The notes under the pieces are model-generated. The model worked only from the letters and a program-made list of their open reading frames with translations, was not told the DNA's origin and searched no databases. Shown here in pieces: positions 7,794 to 16,031 of a stretch of 64,000 nt of DNA. Every line of letters begins with the position of its first letter. Positions within the stretch are counted from its first letter, which is position 1. The position numbers and the translations under genes were made by a program. This DNA comes from Pseudarthrobacter sp. W1I19 (lineage in GTDB: Bacteria; Actinomycetota; Actinomycetes; Actinomycetales; Micrococcaceae): NCBI RefSeq assembly GCF_030817835.1, contig NZ_JAUSZR010000001.1, positions 806,001-870,000 on the forward strand, written 5' to 3'.

Positions 7794-9035
7794 ATGCCTG
7801 TTGTCCGCCAGACTGCCGCCGAATCGGCGCAGGCCACCGGCCGCCGTCGTCCGTCCTTCCACACGCTCGCCGTGAAGGAGGTGCGCCGGCTCACCGAGGA
7901 CGCCATCGAGGTGGCCTTCCATGTCCCCCAGGAGCTCGCCGGCCAGTTCGACTACCTGCCCGGCCAGTACGTGGCCCTGCGCACCAAGCTCCCGGATGAG
8001 ACCGGCGAGCTGCACGAGGTGCGCCGCAGCTACTCCATCTGCGCCGAACCGCGCAGCTTCGCGGACGGCAGCAGTGAAATCCGGGTAGCCGTGAAAAAGG
8101 ACCTGGGCGGGCTGTTCTCCACTTGGGCCAACGCCGAGCTGAAAGCCGGGGACACGCTGGACGTGATGAGCCCCATGGGCGCGTTTGTGTCCAGGCACGG
8201 CAAGGACGGCCAGGCCGTGGAGCAGAACCGGATGAACTCCATGAACAACCCGGAGGAGCTCGCCGGGGACGTCGCCGGGCAGGGGGAGGCCAACTTTGTG
8301 GCCATCGCCGCCGGCAGTGGTATCACCCCGGTGATCGCCATCGCCCGGACGCTGCTGGCCGCCAACCCGCAGTGCCGGTTCGATCTCATCTACGCCAACA
8401 AGGCCGCCATGGACGTGATGTTCCTGGAGGAGCTGGCGGACCTGAAGGACAAGTACCCGCAGCGGCTGGCCATCCACCACGTGCTGTCGCGCGAGCAGCG
8501 GATCGCGCCGCTGCTCAGCGGCAGGATCGACGCAGAGAAGCTCCAGCAGCTGCTGGGCACCGCCATCCACGCGGACGACGTGGACGAGTGGTTCCTGTGC
8601 GGGCCGTTCGAGCTGGTGCAGCTGTGCCGGGACACCCTGGCCGAGCGCGGCGTGAAGCCGGAGAACATCCGGTTCGAGCTGTTTACCTCCGGCAAGCCGG
8701 ACAAGCCGGAGGGGCACGCGGGCCGGCCCGTGGTGGTGGACGAGTCCAAGGAGACGTACAAGATCACGTTCAAGCTGGACGGCCTGCAGGGCGAGGTGGC
8801 CAGCCCCACCCATGCCCGCGAGCCCATCCTGAACGCCGCGCTGCGGGTCCGCCCGGATGTGCCGTTCGCGTGCGCCGGGGGAGTGTGCGGGACGTGCCGG
8901 GCCAAGGTTGTCACCGGCAGCGTGACCATGGACGAGAACTATGCGCTGGAGCAGGATGAGCTGGACAAGGGGTACGTCCTGACCTGCCAGAGCCACCCCA
9001 CCAGCAAGGAAGTCACCGTCGACTTCGACGTGTAA
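7794..9035 (+). CDS. paaE: Phenylacetyl-CoA epoxidase reductase PaaE
   Basis: PaaE passes electrons from NADPH through FAD and a [2Fe-2S] cluster to PaaA. The 413-residue product has an FNR-like half (LPGQYVALR, RRSYSICAEP for FAD; IAAGSGITPVIAIARTLL and FLCGPFELVQLC for the nucleotide) and a plant-type ferredoxin domain at the C-terminus with Cys 360, 365, 368 and 398 (CAGGVCGTC...C). It is longer than the usual 350-360 residues because of an insert around residues 142-160 (QNRMNSMNNPEELAGDVAGQG). Its 3' part recurs in damaged form at 38.5 kb. Confidence 0.95.
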   Translation: MPVVRQTAAESAQATGRRRPSFHTLAVKEVRRLTEDAIEVAFHVPQELAGQFDYLPGQYVALRTKLPDETGELHEVRRSYSICAEPRSFADGSSEIRVAVKKDLGGLFSTWANAELKAGDTLDVMSPMGAFVSRHGKDGQAVEQNRMNSMNNPEELAGDVAGQGEANFVAIAAGSGITPVIAIARTLLAANPQCRFDLIYANKAAMDVMFLEELADLKDKYPQRLAIHHVLSREQRIAPLLSGRIDAEKLQQLLGTAIHADDVDEWFLCGPFELVQLCRDTLAERGVKPENIRFELFTSGKPDKPEGHAGRPVVVDESKETYKITFKLDGLQGEVASPTHAREPILNAALRVRPDVPFACAGGVCGTCRAKVVTGSVTMDENYALEQDELDKGYVLTCQSHPTSKEVTVDFDV

Positions 9036-9036
9036 C

Positions 9037-9092
9037 GGTGGTTGAGCCTGTCGAAACCGTCGAAACCCCCGGTGATTGAGCTTGTCGAAATC
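9037..9092. repeat. Two GGTTGAGCCTGTCGAAACC-type repeats between paaE and paaG
   Basis: Copies are at 9037-9058 (perfect core) and 9071-9092 (GATTGAGCTTGTCGAAATC variant). They fill the paaE-paaG spacer right up to the paaG ribosome-binding site. The corresponding spacer at 38.85-38.96 kb contains three or more copies. Confidence 0.85.
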
Positions 9093-9107
9093 AAACAAAG
9101 GAGCACC

Positions 9108-9899
9108 ATGATTTCCCTCTCCATCAGCAACAACGTCGCCGAGATCGTCCTGAACGCACCGCACAAGCTGAACTCGCTGGATGAGCAGGCGCTGGCGGAG
9201 TTGTCCCAGGCGTACGACGACGCTGCTGCCGCCGCCTCCCGCGGTGAGGTGCGGGCGCTGCTGCTCAGGGGAGAGGGCCGCGCCTTCTGCGCGGGCCGGG
9301 ACATTTCAGGCGTCAATCCGGAGAATGACGACGCCGCGACGTACCTAAGCGGGCTGGTGGAGCCGCTGCTGAAGAAGATGAGCGCGTTCCCGGCTCCCAC
9401 GTTCGCGGCGGCCCACGGGGCCTGCCTGGGCGTGGGGCTGGGACTGCTGCTGGCCACGGATGTGGTGTACGTGGCGGAGAACGCGAAGTTCGGGTCGCCG
9501 TTCGCCAAGCTGGGCGCGACGCTGGATTCGGGCGGGCACTGGTACTTCACGGAGCGGCTGGGCATGCACCGGACGCTGGACCTGATCTACACGGCCGAGC
9601 TTATCAGCGGTACCGAGGCCGTGGCGCAGGGGCTGTTCAGCCGCGCCATGCCGGCGGACGAACTGCTGGAAAACACCCGGGCCATCGTGGCCAAGGTGGC
9701 GCGCGGTGCCACCGGTGCCTTCACCGCCAGCAAGGAGCTGGTGGCCCACATCCGGGACCAGCGCCTGGGCCTGTGGGAGGCCATGGCCCAGGAGAACACC
9801 GAGCAGGCACGGCTCTGCAAAACCGACGACTACGCCGAGGGATTCAGGGCTTTCCAGGAGAAGCGCGAGCCGCAGTTCACGGGCGCGAGATTGCAGTGA
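9108..9899 (+). CDS. paaG: Enoyl-CoA hydratase/isomerase, PaaG-like (copy 1, altered 3' end)
   Basis: This crotonase-fold enzyme probably isomerises the ring-epoxide of phenylacetyl-CoA to an oxepin, or acts later in the same route. The 263-residue product has the oxyanion-hole block GEGRAFCAGRDISG and AAHGACLGVGLGLLLATDVVYVAENAKFGSPFAKLGATLDSGG, where the Asp of LDSGG fits the catalytic Asp of PaaG. AAAGGAG stands 4 nt ahead of ATG 9108. Its first 771 bp match copy 2 (38974-39744) with one silent difference that I could find (position 9810). The last eight codons (TGARLQ and before) replace the native PQFRG end, marking the junction with cluster A. Confidence 0.9.
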   Translation: MISLSISNNVAEIVLNAPHKLNSLDEQALAELSQAYDDAAAAASRGEVRALLLRGEGRAFCAGRDISGVNPENDDAATYLSGLVEPLLKKMSAFPAPTFAAAHGACLGVGLGLLLATDVVYVAENAKFGSPFAKLGATLDSGGHWYFTERLGMHRTLDLIYTAELISGTEAVAQGLFSRAMPADELLENTRAIVAKVARGATGAFTASKELVAHIRDQRLGLWEAMAQENTEQARLCKTDDYAEGFRAFQEKREPQFTGARLQ

Positions 9900-9948
9900 T
9901 CGGCCCCCGCTCAGCAACCTGAAGCGGGAGTGGGAAACCCCTCAACTC

Positions 9949-10140
9949 GAGGGCAGGATTCGTAGAAGTGACGTTGAGAGGGTTGACACTGCCAGCGTGG
10001 GGCTAGCAGTTAATGCACACGGGAGTTGCACTGCGTGCGTGGTCCTTGCTGACGTGTTGGTTACCGATCCATCGGTCCTTGACTTTTTCGATAGGTACTT
10101 CAGCAAAAAGACGGCGCGAGTCAAAGCGAAGGAGTCATAG
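9949..10140 (+). pseudogene. Unrecognised gene fragment
   Basis: An open stretch ends with a TAG at 10138-10140 and encodes about 60 residues ending DPSVLDFFDRYFSKKTARVKAKES. Its amino-acid make-up is protein-like and unlike the neighbouring repeats, but it has no start of its own that I can support and it runs in from the altered paaG end in another frame. It may be the 3' end of a gene lost at the junction. Confidence 0.3.
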
Positions 10141-10324
10141 ATATGCCGGAGGCTTTTCTTATCTGTCTGGGTTGATGCGGAAACAAGTGACGGAGACAGA
10201 CAGGAAAGATAGTGCCCCATGAGCTGAAGCCGTTGTTGCCAGCCTGTCGTGTCCAGAGGAAGATGGGAAAATCTTCTAGACGTTGGACGGCCTCCAATAG
10301 GCATGGCAACCATAATTCGGTCTG

Positions 10325-10412
10325 GATGTCGCGGCCAGCGCAGAACGCGTTTTCCTCTCCCCGCAGCAGCACCTCGTTGCGGGAAGCGGCGGCAGCAGCG
10401 TCGTCGTACGCT
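10325..10412 (-). pseudogene. Inverted paaG 5' fragment
   Basis: Read leftward, this segment encodes AYDDAAAAASRNEV, LLRGEENAFCAGRDI, matching the N-terminal third of the PaaG-like protein with small deletions. It is about 85 bp, inverted relative to the neighbouring copies, and cannot be functional. Confidence 0.75.
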
Positions 10413-10466
10413 GGGGAAACGCTTCTTGTAGCCGGGAAAACCTTGATAGCGCCTCTGAAGAGTAGT

Positions 10467-10797
10467 GGCTGGGGATGCACCGGACGCTGGCCTGGTCTAC
10501 ACGGCCGAGCTGATCAGCGGCACTTAGGCCGTGGCGCAGGGGCTGTTCGGCCGTGCTATGCGGGCGGACGAGCTGCTGGAGAACACGCGGGCGATTGTCG
10601 GCCTCGTGGCCCGCTGGGCCACCGGCGCCTTCACAGCCAGCAAGGAGATGGTGGCCCAGATCCGGGACCAGCGCCTGTGCCTGAGGGAGGCCACGCCGGA
10701 GTCGAACACCGAGCAGGCACGGCCCTGCAAAACGGACGACTACGCCGGGGGATTCAGGGCTTTCCAGGAGAAGCGCGAACCCCGGTTCCGTGGTTGA
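10467..10797 (+). pseudogene. Truncated paaG 3' copy
   Basis: This segment matches the last 105 codons or so of the paaG-like genes (GMHRTL...; QGLFGRAMRADELLENTRAIVGLVARWATGAFTASKEM...; FQEKREPRFRG). It carries many substitutions and a TAG in place of an original Glu codon (near 10526). It retains the native FRG stop, unlike copy 1. It is a more diverged, and so older, duplicate than the pair at 9108 and 38974. Confidence 0.85.
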
Positions 10798-11029
10798 ACC
10801 TATGGGCCCTGCAGGGGCTTAGGTAGCTGCGGCTTCCCTTGACATGAGTGCGTACAGTCGGCCTAAAGGAAGGGGAATTAATAAGTCGTATTCCCCATTT
10901 CAATTGATTATTAACTACGAAGTTCTTCGAATGGCAGCGGGCGCAATCGCAAGCAACCGACTTCATTTATGGCGTAAAATGGGTTCTCGTGTGGCCGCTG
11001 GGGCCGGCACCGGGGGAAGGAACCAATAC

Positions 11030-12595
11030 GTGAATACTGTGGATGCTGCCGATGTGGCGCCGATTTCGGCCGGTTTGGGGTTGGCGGACTATTTGCGTAT
11101 TTTTCGAGTCCACTGGAAAGGCATCCTGGCTTTCACCTTGGCTGCCACGCTGGCCGCTTTTGGATGGGTCATGCTCCAGCCAAAGCTTTATGCGTCATCT
11201 TCGAGCGGAATCGTGGTTGCCGGCGGGTCCGACAACCTGAGCCTTTCGATGCTTAGCGACACGCTAACTAAGTCGAAGGCGGCCAACTACAAGTCTGTCG
11301 CCATGTCTAGGCCCGTTGCTGAGCGAGTGATCGAGTCACTCGATGTCACTGCTTCTCCCGATGCCCTCCTGGGGTCGGTCACGGCAGAGGTAGTGACCGG
11401 AACGACTGAAGTTATGGTGACTGTTACATCGGTTGATCCGGTCATGGCTCAGCGTCTGGCAGATGCCTGGATTGCAGGGCTGGTAGATCAGGCTGAGGAC
11501 ATGGAGAGAAGTAACCTCCCTGAAGGAGCTGATCCTGAAGCGGTTCCCGTAGTAAAAATCGTCCCACTGGCCCAGGCACCTCTGCCGTCAGCGCCGTACT
11601 CGCCGAACACAAATCTTGCCTACGCAATCGGCTCGCTGTCGGGGCTACTGCTGGGACTTGGTTTTGCGCTGCTGCGCAACCACCTTGACCGCCGCCTTCG
11701 CGACGCCGGTGCCATCGAACGCGAATTCGGTGTACCGGTCATTGGCACCCTTCCGATTGACCGTCGGCTCGACGGTAAGAGCTTCATCCTTGATGCCCAG
11801 CCTGAGCGAAACGGAGGCAAGGGCTCGCACGCGATCACCGAGGCGCTTCGTGAACTCCGCACGAACCTCCAGTTCATCGACGTCGATAACCCGCCGCGCG
11901 TGATCGTCGTGACAAGTTCTGTGCAGTCCGAAGGAAAATCCACGGTTACGGCCAATCTCGCTGTAACCATGGCAGCTGCGGGAGAGAATGTAGTTGTGGT
12001 TGACGGAGACCTCCGGCGGCCTACCGTCGTGGATGTTTTTGATCTCATTCCCGGCGCAGGCGTAACAGATGTCCTCAGCGGACGCGCCGAACTTGACGAC
12101 GTGCTGCAGCAGTGGAGCTCGATGCCCAACCTGCACGTACTGGGATCAGGCCGTATCCCGCCGAACCCAAGCGAACTTCTGGGCTCCCGTGCCATGAAGA
12201 CCATGCTTCATACTTTGGCCAAGGACGCGATCGTGCTCGTCGATGCACCCCCGCTGCTTCCGGTGACCGATGCAGCCGTGCTAACCCGGGCCGCCGACGG
12301 CGCCATCGTCGTAATCCGGTCGGGCAAGACGCGCGAGGACGAGCTCGGCAAGTCCCTCGGTAACCTGGAACGCGTGAAGGGAAGAGTTCTGGGAACGATC
12401 CTCAACTACGTTCCCACAACCGGCGCGGGATCCTACGGATACTACTCCTCTTACACCGCAGCTGAAGTTGCACCCGGTGGCGACGGGTCGTCGCAGGTCC
12501 CGAATGATGTTGCGGCCCTTACGGCGGAGCAGGATGACACTGCTGGCGGGGACAGCGCCCTCGACCGCGTTAGAAGCCGGCGGGCCTCCAAGTAG
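11030..12595 (+). CDS. Wzz-type chain-length regulator fused to BY-kinase (cluster A)
   Basis: The 521-residue product joins a Wzz domain (ADYLRIFRVHWKGILAFTLAATLAAFGWVML TM1 at about 20-50, second TM about 195-215) to a cytoplasmic bacterial tyrosine kinase. Kinase motifs are Walker A SSVQSEGKST (about 295-304), A' VVVVDGDLRRP (about 323) and Walker B AIVLVDAPP (about 400), with a C-terminal Tyr cluster GSYGYYSSY. Such proteins control polymer length and export through cycles of autophosphorylation. GTG 11030 was chosen (GGGGGAAGGA 8 nt upstream); earlier in-frame ATGs to 10844 would add an unlikely 62-residue leader. The cluster B paralogue is at 56520-58061. Confidence 0.88.
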   Translation: MNTVDAADVAPISAGLGLADYLRIFRVHWKGILAFTLAATLAAFGWVMLQPKLYASSSSGIVVAGGSDNLSLSMLSDTLTKSKAANYKSVAMSRPVAERVIESLDVTASPDALLGSVTAEVVTGTTEVMVTVTSVDPVMAQRLADAWIAGLVDQAEDMERSNLPEGADPEAVPVVKIVPLAQAPLPSAPYSPNTNLAYAIGSLSGLLLGLGFALLRNHLDRRLRDAGAIEREFGVPVIGTLPIDRRLDGKSFILDAQPERNGGKGSHAITEALRELRTNLQFIDVDNPPRVIVVTSSVQSEGKSTVTANLAVTMAAAGENVVVVDGDLRRPTVVDVFDLIPGAGVTDVLSGRAELDDVLQQWSSMPNLHVLGSGRIPPNPSELLGSRAMKTMLHTLAKDAIVLVDAPPLLPVTDAAVLTRAADGAIVVIRSGKTREDELGKSLGNLERVKGRVLGTILNYVPTTGAGSYGYYSSYTAAEVAPGGDGSSQVPNDVAALTAEQDDTAGGDSALDRVRSRRASK

Positions 12596-12702
12596 TCCCG
12601 TCGCGCATGTCGGGAAGTGCACCGCGGCCGGGTCTATTCGACGCCTCCCATGTGCTTCACCACCAACAGCTCCTCGTTGGCCCCAATCCGAAAGCGGCGC
12701 CC

Positions 12703-13149
12703 CTACTTCGTTTGAGTGCGCGCCGTGCGGAGCTGCCGCCTCTTTAGCACTGCAACGGCGATTATGGCGCCGACCACGGTGCCCGCTGTATTGGTGGCGA
12801 GGTCCGTGGGACTTGCAAAGCGGCCGTAGAGAAACAGCAGCTGGCCCAATTCCATGCACCCAGAAATCAACAGACCGGAAGCGCCGACGCCCCACCACGG
12901 CCATTTGGGAAAAGCGAAGGTGCATATCAAGCCGAATGGAACAAACAAGGCCACGTTCGCTGAGGCTTCCATGAACCTGTAGGTGAAGTCGGCAGGTATC
13001 CCGTGGCGGTGGAGGAAGTTCAGGATGCTTGTGATTTGGCTATGGACGGGTTGGTCCACCGGAGTCGGCCAATAGGCAATGAGCGCAAGTGAACCCAGCA
13101 TCGCAATGAGGACCACACGCCACAGCCGGTAATTCTGGAGAAACCTCAA
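12703..13149 (-). CDS. VanZ-like membrane protein (cluster A)
   Basis: The 148-residue product has about four hydrophobic segments and the VanZ-family core: ASANVALFVPFGLICTFAFP and GLLISGCMELGQLLFLYGRFASPTDLATNTAGTVVG, with the conserved E-x-x-Q and D-x-x-x-N residues. VanZ-like proteins have mostly unknown roles; one confers teicoplanin resistance. The start is TTG 13149, and the paralogue at 51506 also starts with TTG at the same alignment position, which supports both. It sits downstream of the LANTG/DUF4012/sugar transferase genes read in the same direction, as in cluster B. Confidence 0.85.
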   Translation of the reverse strand: MRFLQNYRLWRVVLIAMLGSLALIAYWPTPVDQPVHSQITSILNFLHRHGIPADFTYRFMEASANVALFVPFGLICTFAFPKWPWWGVGASGLLISGCMELGQLLFLYGRFASPTDLATNTAGTVVGAIIAVAVLKRRQLRTARTQTK

Positions 13150-13276
13150 AACGAGATGAGGAATATCCGGGAAAGGAAACCCTTGAGTCGTACATGGGCG
13201 CTAGTCGTCAATGTATCCCCCTGGGGTTATATGCCTGCTGAAGCCCACCCAACTGGCACTATGTTCGTGGCAAAGA

Positions 13277-13320
13277 TTGAGGGTGGGATTCTCCATTCTC
13301 CAGGAGAATCCCACCCTCAA
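13277..13320 (-). terminator. Terminator after the LANTG protein gene (cluster A)
   Basis: A perfect 18-bp inverted repeat (13277-13294 with 13303-13320, 8-nt loop) stands 30 bp beyond the stop codon of the leftward gene and is followed by TCTTTG. The terminator of the cluster B paralogue has the same GAGGGTGGG stem core. Confidence 0.8.
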
Positions 13321-13350
13321 CCAGTGTTCAGCAGTGCCGTAGCTGGGCGG

Positions 13351-13938
13351 CTACGCTGTTTTGGCCCGGCGACGAGCAATGGCCACTGAAGTTGCTCCCG
13401 TGGCCAGCGCGCCGGCACCAACCAGGGTCCACAGAAGCAAGCCAGAATCGATGCCGGTGTTGGCAAGGCGGGAACCTGTGCCGGCAACCACAGCGTCGGT
13501 CTTGCTACTTGCTGCCCCTATGGCCGGCACCACTCGGACAGGATCGCTGTCCTGCTTTGCCGACACATTGCCGGTCGCCGTAATGGTGTGCCGGCCGAGC
13601 TCCATTATGCGCATCTCCACGCGGAATGAACCATTGACGTTTTCCTCAGGTTTGATCTGTAGCGGTGGCAGCGGCATGGTGATCTGGGTCGGCACCGTGA
13701 GGCTTCCAGCCGAGACGCTGGCGGCCTGGTTTTCGAGCGTGACCGTGATAGTCAAGCCTTCGCCAGGATTGAAGCCACTTCCGCGAAAGATGAAGGCGTC
13801 GCCGGACAACACGTTGTCATTCGGGATCACTTCCACTTCAACAGGAGTATCTGGGACGTAGGTGCTTGCCGCCACCGGTGTAGTTCCAACGAGAGCAACT
13901 GAACTCGCAAGTATGAGTGCAGCAAAGATTTTTTTCAT
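13351..13938 (-). CDS. Cell-wall-anchored surface protein with LANTG sorting signal (cluster A)
   Basis: The 195-residue product has a signal peptide (MKKIFAALILASSVALVGTTPVAAS), an extracellular beta-rich domain of about 120 residues (FIFRGSGFNPGEGLTITVTLENQ... GRHTITATGNVS), and a C-terminal wall-sorting signal: LANTG, a hydrophobic helix LLLWTLVGAGALATGATSVAIA and the tail RRRAKTA. LAxTG is the motif preferred by class E sortases of actinobacteria. ATG 13938 has GGGGGA 6 nt upstream. The extracellular domain resembles small Ig-like modules; its ligand is unknown. The paralogue at 51848-52456 has the same plan. Confidence 0.85.
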   Translation of the reverse strand: MKKIFAALILASSVALVGTTPVAASTYVPDTPVEVEVIPNDNVLSGDAFIFRGSGFNPGEGLTITVTLENQAASVSAGSLTVPTQITMPLPPLQIKPEENVNGSFRVEMRIMELGRHTITATGNVSAKQDSDPVRVVPAIGAASSKTDAVVAGTGSRLANTGIDSGLLLWTLVGAGALATGATSVAIARRRAKTA

Positions 13939-14060
13939 GAGTGTCCCCCAAGGCGCTGATGTTTTTAGCGAGCAGAATCGCAACGGATTCTTTTCCGCAA
14001 GATTAAGCGAAAGTTTTTGATGTTGCCCCTGCACGAAAGCTACCACCCTTCCACGCGGCG

Positions 14061-14085
14061 GGGCAACGTCAGTCCAATCGGTTTA
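14061..14085 (-). promoter_or_regulatory. Conserved upstream block of the LANTG genes (cluster A copy)
   Basis: This 25-bp block is shared (22 of 25 identical) with 52587-52611, at nearly the same distance (about 125-130 bp) ahead of the two LANTG genes. It includes, on the minus strand, TTGCCC followed after about 18 bp by a TGGTA-type extended -10 in both loci. A shared promoter or regulator site is likely. Confidence 0.5.
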
Positions 14086-14108
14086 TTTACCATACTTCCG
14101 GCATTTCC

Positions 14109-15977
14109 TTATGAACTGCAAGTGACCGCTTGGGCAGGCTGAATGACGTCACTGACGTCCTGGACGCCGGGTGTTACCGCAAGAGAGGCCGCTATATCCT
14201 GATTGATGTTTTCAAAAGTGAAGTCGACGGTACCGCTTTGCCCGGGGACCAGCGTCATTCCTACCGTCTGCACGGGCCGGCGGCCGTGAATGTAGGCCGC
14301 AGCGGTCGTTTCTGCACCATTCACTGTGACGTTTCCGGTCTGCGAATGAGGGGGTCCATACGCCACAATGTTGGTCTGGACGGAGCCAGGGGAGACACCA
14401 TAAACGCCGGCTCCTGTCACGTAGGAGGGCAATGATGTGGCGGCGTCCGCTGGAGCGGTGTTGGTGCTGGTTACTCGAAGCGTCATCTGGCCGGATTCCG
14501 CAGGACATGCCGGGATGAGCTGCACCGTCCGTTTGACGTAATAGTCCATCTTGGCGCCGGTTGCGTCATTGAAATAGGCGCCGAACTGCCCTGGACCAAT
14601 GCCGGGTCCCGTTGCGGATCCACTCAACCGGTACTTCAGCAGTGTTTGCTGTTCCTGCATAAAATTAGACTGCACCAGTAGCCTGCCCTCGTTAGTCCCC
14701 CTGGCGAGCGCGTCCAGTAGCTTTTTCGAGTCCGTACCGGTGCTGGAGAGCGCCAGAAAGGTCTCGCGAGCAACTCCTGCGAAGTACGCGTCCTGAAGTT
14801 CCGGATTTCCGATTTTTGTATAGGTGTCGGACAGCAGTGTTTGCACCACGTTGCCTGCGTTGAGTTCTGTCGGTAGACCGGAACCCGAAAGAACTTGGAG
14901 ATCGGGATCAGAAATCCTGACCGGCCCCGTAGCGCCAAGAATGTAGCTGAGGGCGACAGGGTCTAGCGATATCACGCCCTCGACGTGCTGTCCGGACTCC
15001 CTCTCCCACATGGCCTGTGCCGTGGCGGCCGCAGTGGGAAAGTCCGGGGTGAGATTCACGCTTTGGATGAATTTCCCAAGTCGGCCGGAGTAGATTTCCT
15101 GCTGCTCGGGATCGACGGGAATTACCGGGGACATCACGCCGACAGCACTGGTACTGCGTTGGGCCCCTAGCGTCAGCTTTCCCTTGTAGACGTCCAGGAT
15201 GGCCAAGAACCCTGGAATTCCCCCGGTGGCCCGGGCTTCCGCGTTATTTTGGACCAGCAGCAGGTAGCTTCTGGGGTTTTGGCCGCCCGCCATGGCCGGA
15301 GCAACCAGGGCGACATCAGCAGCGGTACGGAGGCTTTCCTTGAGCACCCTGACTTCATCGCGTGCGGCGACGACGGGCCCGGAGAGCTGGGGAATCAGTG
15401 CCGCGGCGTCGATCTGGTCGAGACGGTCAGAAGCCGCGCCAATTGCTTGTGAGGCTTCGGCGAGGATCGGTTGGGCAACCACAAGCGGTGCGAGGTCGAT
15501 TCCTTCGGGCCCTGGCGCCAGGCTCTGCCAATCGAGTGTCTGGTAGATGCCCAGCAGCGGCCCGGCCGCTGACTGTGCCACCTCGTCAGCCGATTCCGCC
15601 ACGTCTTGGAGGGCCCGGAAATTAGGGCCGATCCAGGGAACGGCGCCGGCCGCGGACCACAGAGGGTCGTCCGTGGCCGACCTTGCCAGTGCGGAATGAG
15701 TCTTAAACATTTCGAGCGTGGCAGCAGCTGCGGAAGCATCTGCCCGCTCAATTTCGGCTTTGAGGCGAGGAACAAGTTCCGACGCCGCGGTAAGTTCTGC
15801 TCGTACCTCAAGGGCCCGGGTTCCTAACCATGTCGCCGCGAGGACGACGGCGGCCAGGGCCACGGCCGTCCACATCACCACGGCGCGTCGCCGGGTATGG
15901 GGACGAGGTTTGTGTGACTGCCTTCGGTCTTGCACAGGTGTGGGATCACTGCCCGTGTTTGTGCTGGGTTCCGTCAT
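14109..15977 (-). CDS. DUF4012 membrane-anchored extracytoplasmic protein (cluster A)
   Basis: The 622-residue product has a basic cytoplasmic N-terminus, one membrane helix (about 33-55), a helical stretch and a large outer domain of the DUF4012 family. Characteristic blocks are RSYLLLVQNNAEARATGGIPGFLAILDVYKG, LTPDFPTAAATAQAMWERESGQHVEGVISLDPVALSYILGATGPV and NVVQTLLSDTYTKI. The family has no assigned activity. The middle block resembles the 'xxID..veVDf.gf..lVDalGGV' region of LytR-CpsA-Psr ligases, which attach glycopolymers to peptidoglycan; this link is my inference. It lies between the LANTG and sugar transferase genes, as in cluster B (52640-54532). Confidence 0.85.
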   Translation of the reverse strand: MTEPSTNTGSDPTPVQDRRQSHKPRPHTRRRAVVMWTAVALAAVVLAATWLGTRALEVRAELTAASELVPRLKAEIERADASAAAATLEMFKTHSALARSATDDPLWSAAGAVPWIGPNFRALQDVAESADEVAQSAAGPLLGIYQTLDWQSLAPGPEGIDLAPLVVAQPILAEASQAIGAASDRLDQIDAAALIPQLSGPVVAARDEVRVLKESLRTAADVALVAPAMAGGQNPRSYLLLVQNNAEARATGGIPGFLAILDVYKGKLTLGAQRSTSAVGVMSPVIPVDPEQQEIYSGRLGKFIQSVNLTPDFPTAAATAQAMWERESGQHVEGVISLDPVALSYILGATGPVRISDPDLQVLSGSGLPTELNAGNVVQTLLSDTYTKIGNPELQDAYFAGVARETFLALSSTGTDSKKLLDALARGTNEGRLLVQSNFMQEQQTLLKYRLSGSATGPGIGPGQFGAYFNDATGAKMDYYVKRTVQLIPACPAESGQMTLRVTSTNTAPADAATSLPSYVTGAGVYGVSPGSVQTNIVAYGPPHSQTGNVTVNGAETTAAAYIHGRRPVQTVGMTLVPGQSGTVDFTFENINQDIAASLAVTPGVQDVSDVIQPAQAVTCSS

Positions 15978-16031
15978 AGCGTAGAAAGCCTTCCAGTTGC
16001 AGAATGTCCGTCGGTGACTGCTGGCCAGCTG

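Larger units (their letters stand above)
9900..11029. other. Scrambled junction between paaG and polysaccharide cluster A
   Basis: No intact gene is supported here. The region holds an unrecognised open frame tail (9949-10140), an inverted paaG fragment (10325-10412), a direct paaG 3' fragment (10467-10797), and a border sequence (about 10800-10870) that is related to the one at about 47560-47640. It ends with the leader of the Wzz-kinase gene. Confidence 0.7.

Noticed and set aside
7194..9164. 656-codon open frame on the minus strand opposite paaD, paaE and paaG
   Set aside because: It is antisense to three well-supported genes; long stop-free antisense frames arise from high-G+C third positions. 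It has a repetitive His/Gly/Val/Leu composition and no domain.
10121..10480. 119-codon minus-strand frame with PaaG-like residues
   Set aside because: Only 30-35 residues match PaaG and the rest is junction DNA, so it is listed as a fragment and not as a gene.
10800..10870. JUMPstart/ops-type antitermination element at the start of cluster A
   Set aside because: The shared border block lacks the GGCGGTAG core of the known element, so it is reported only as a conserved border.
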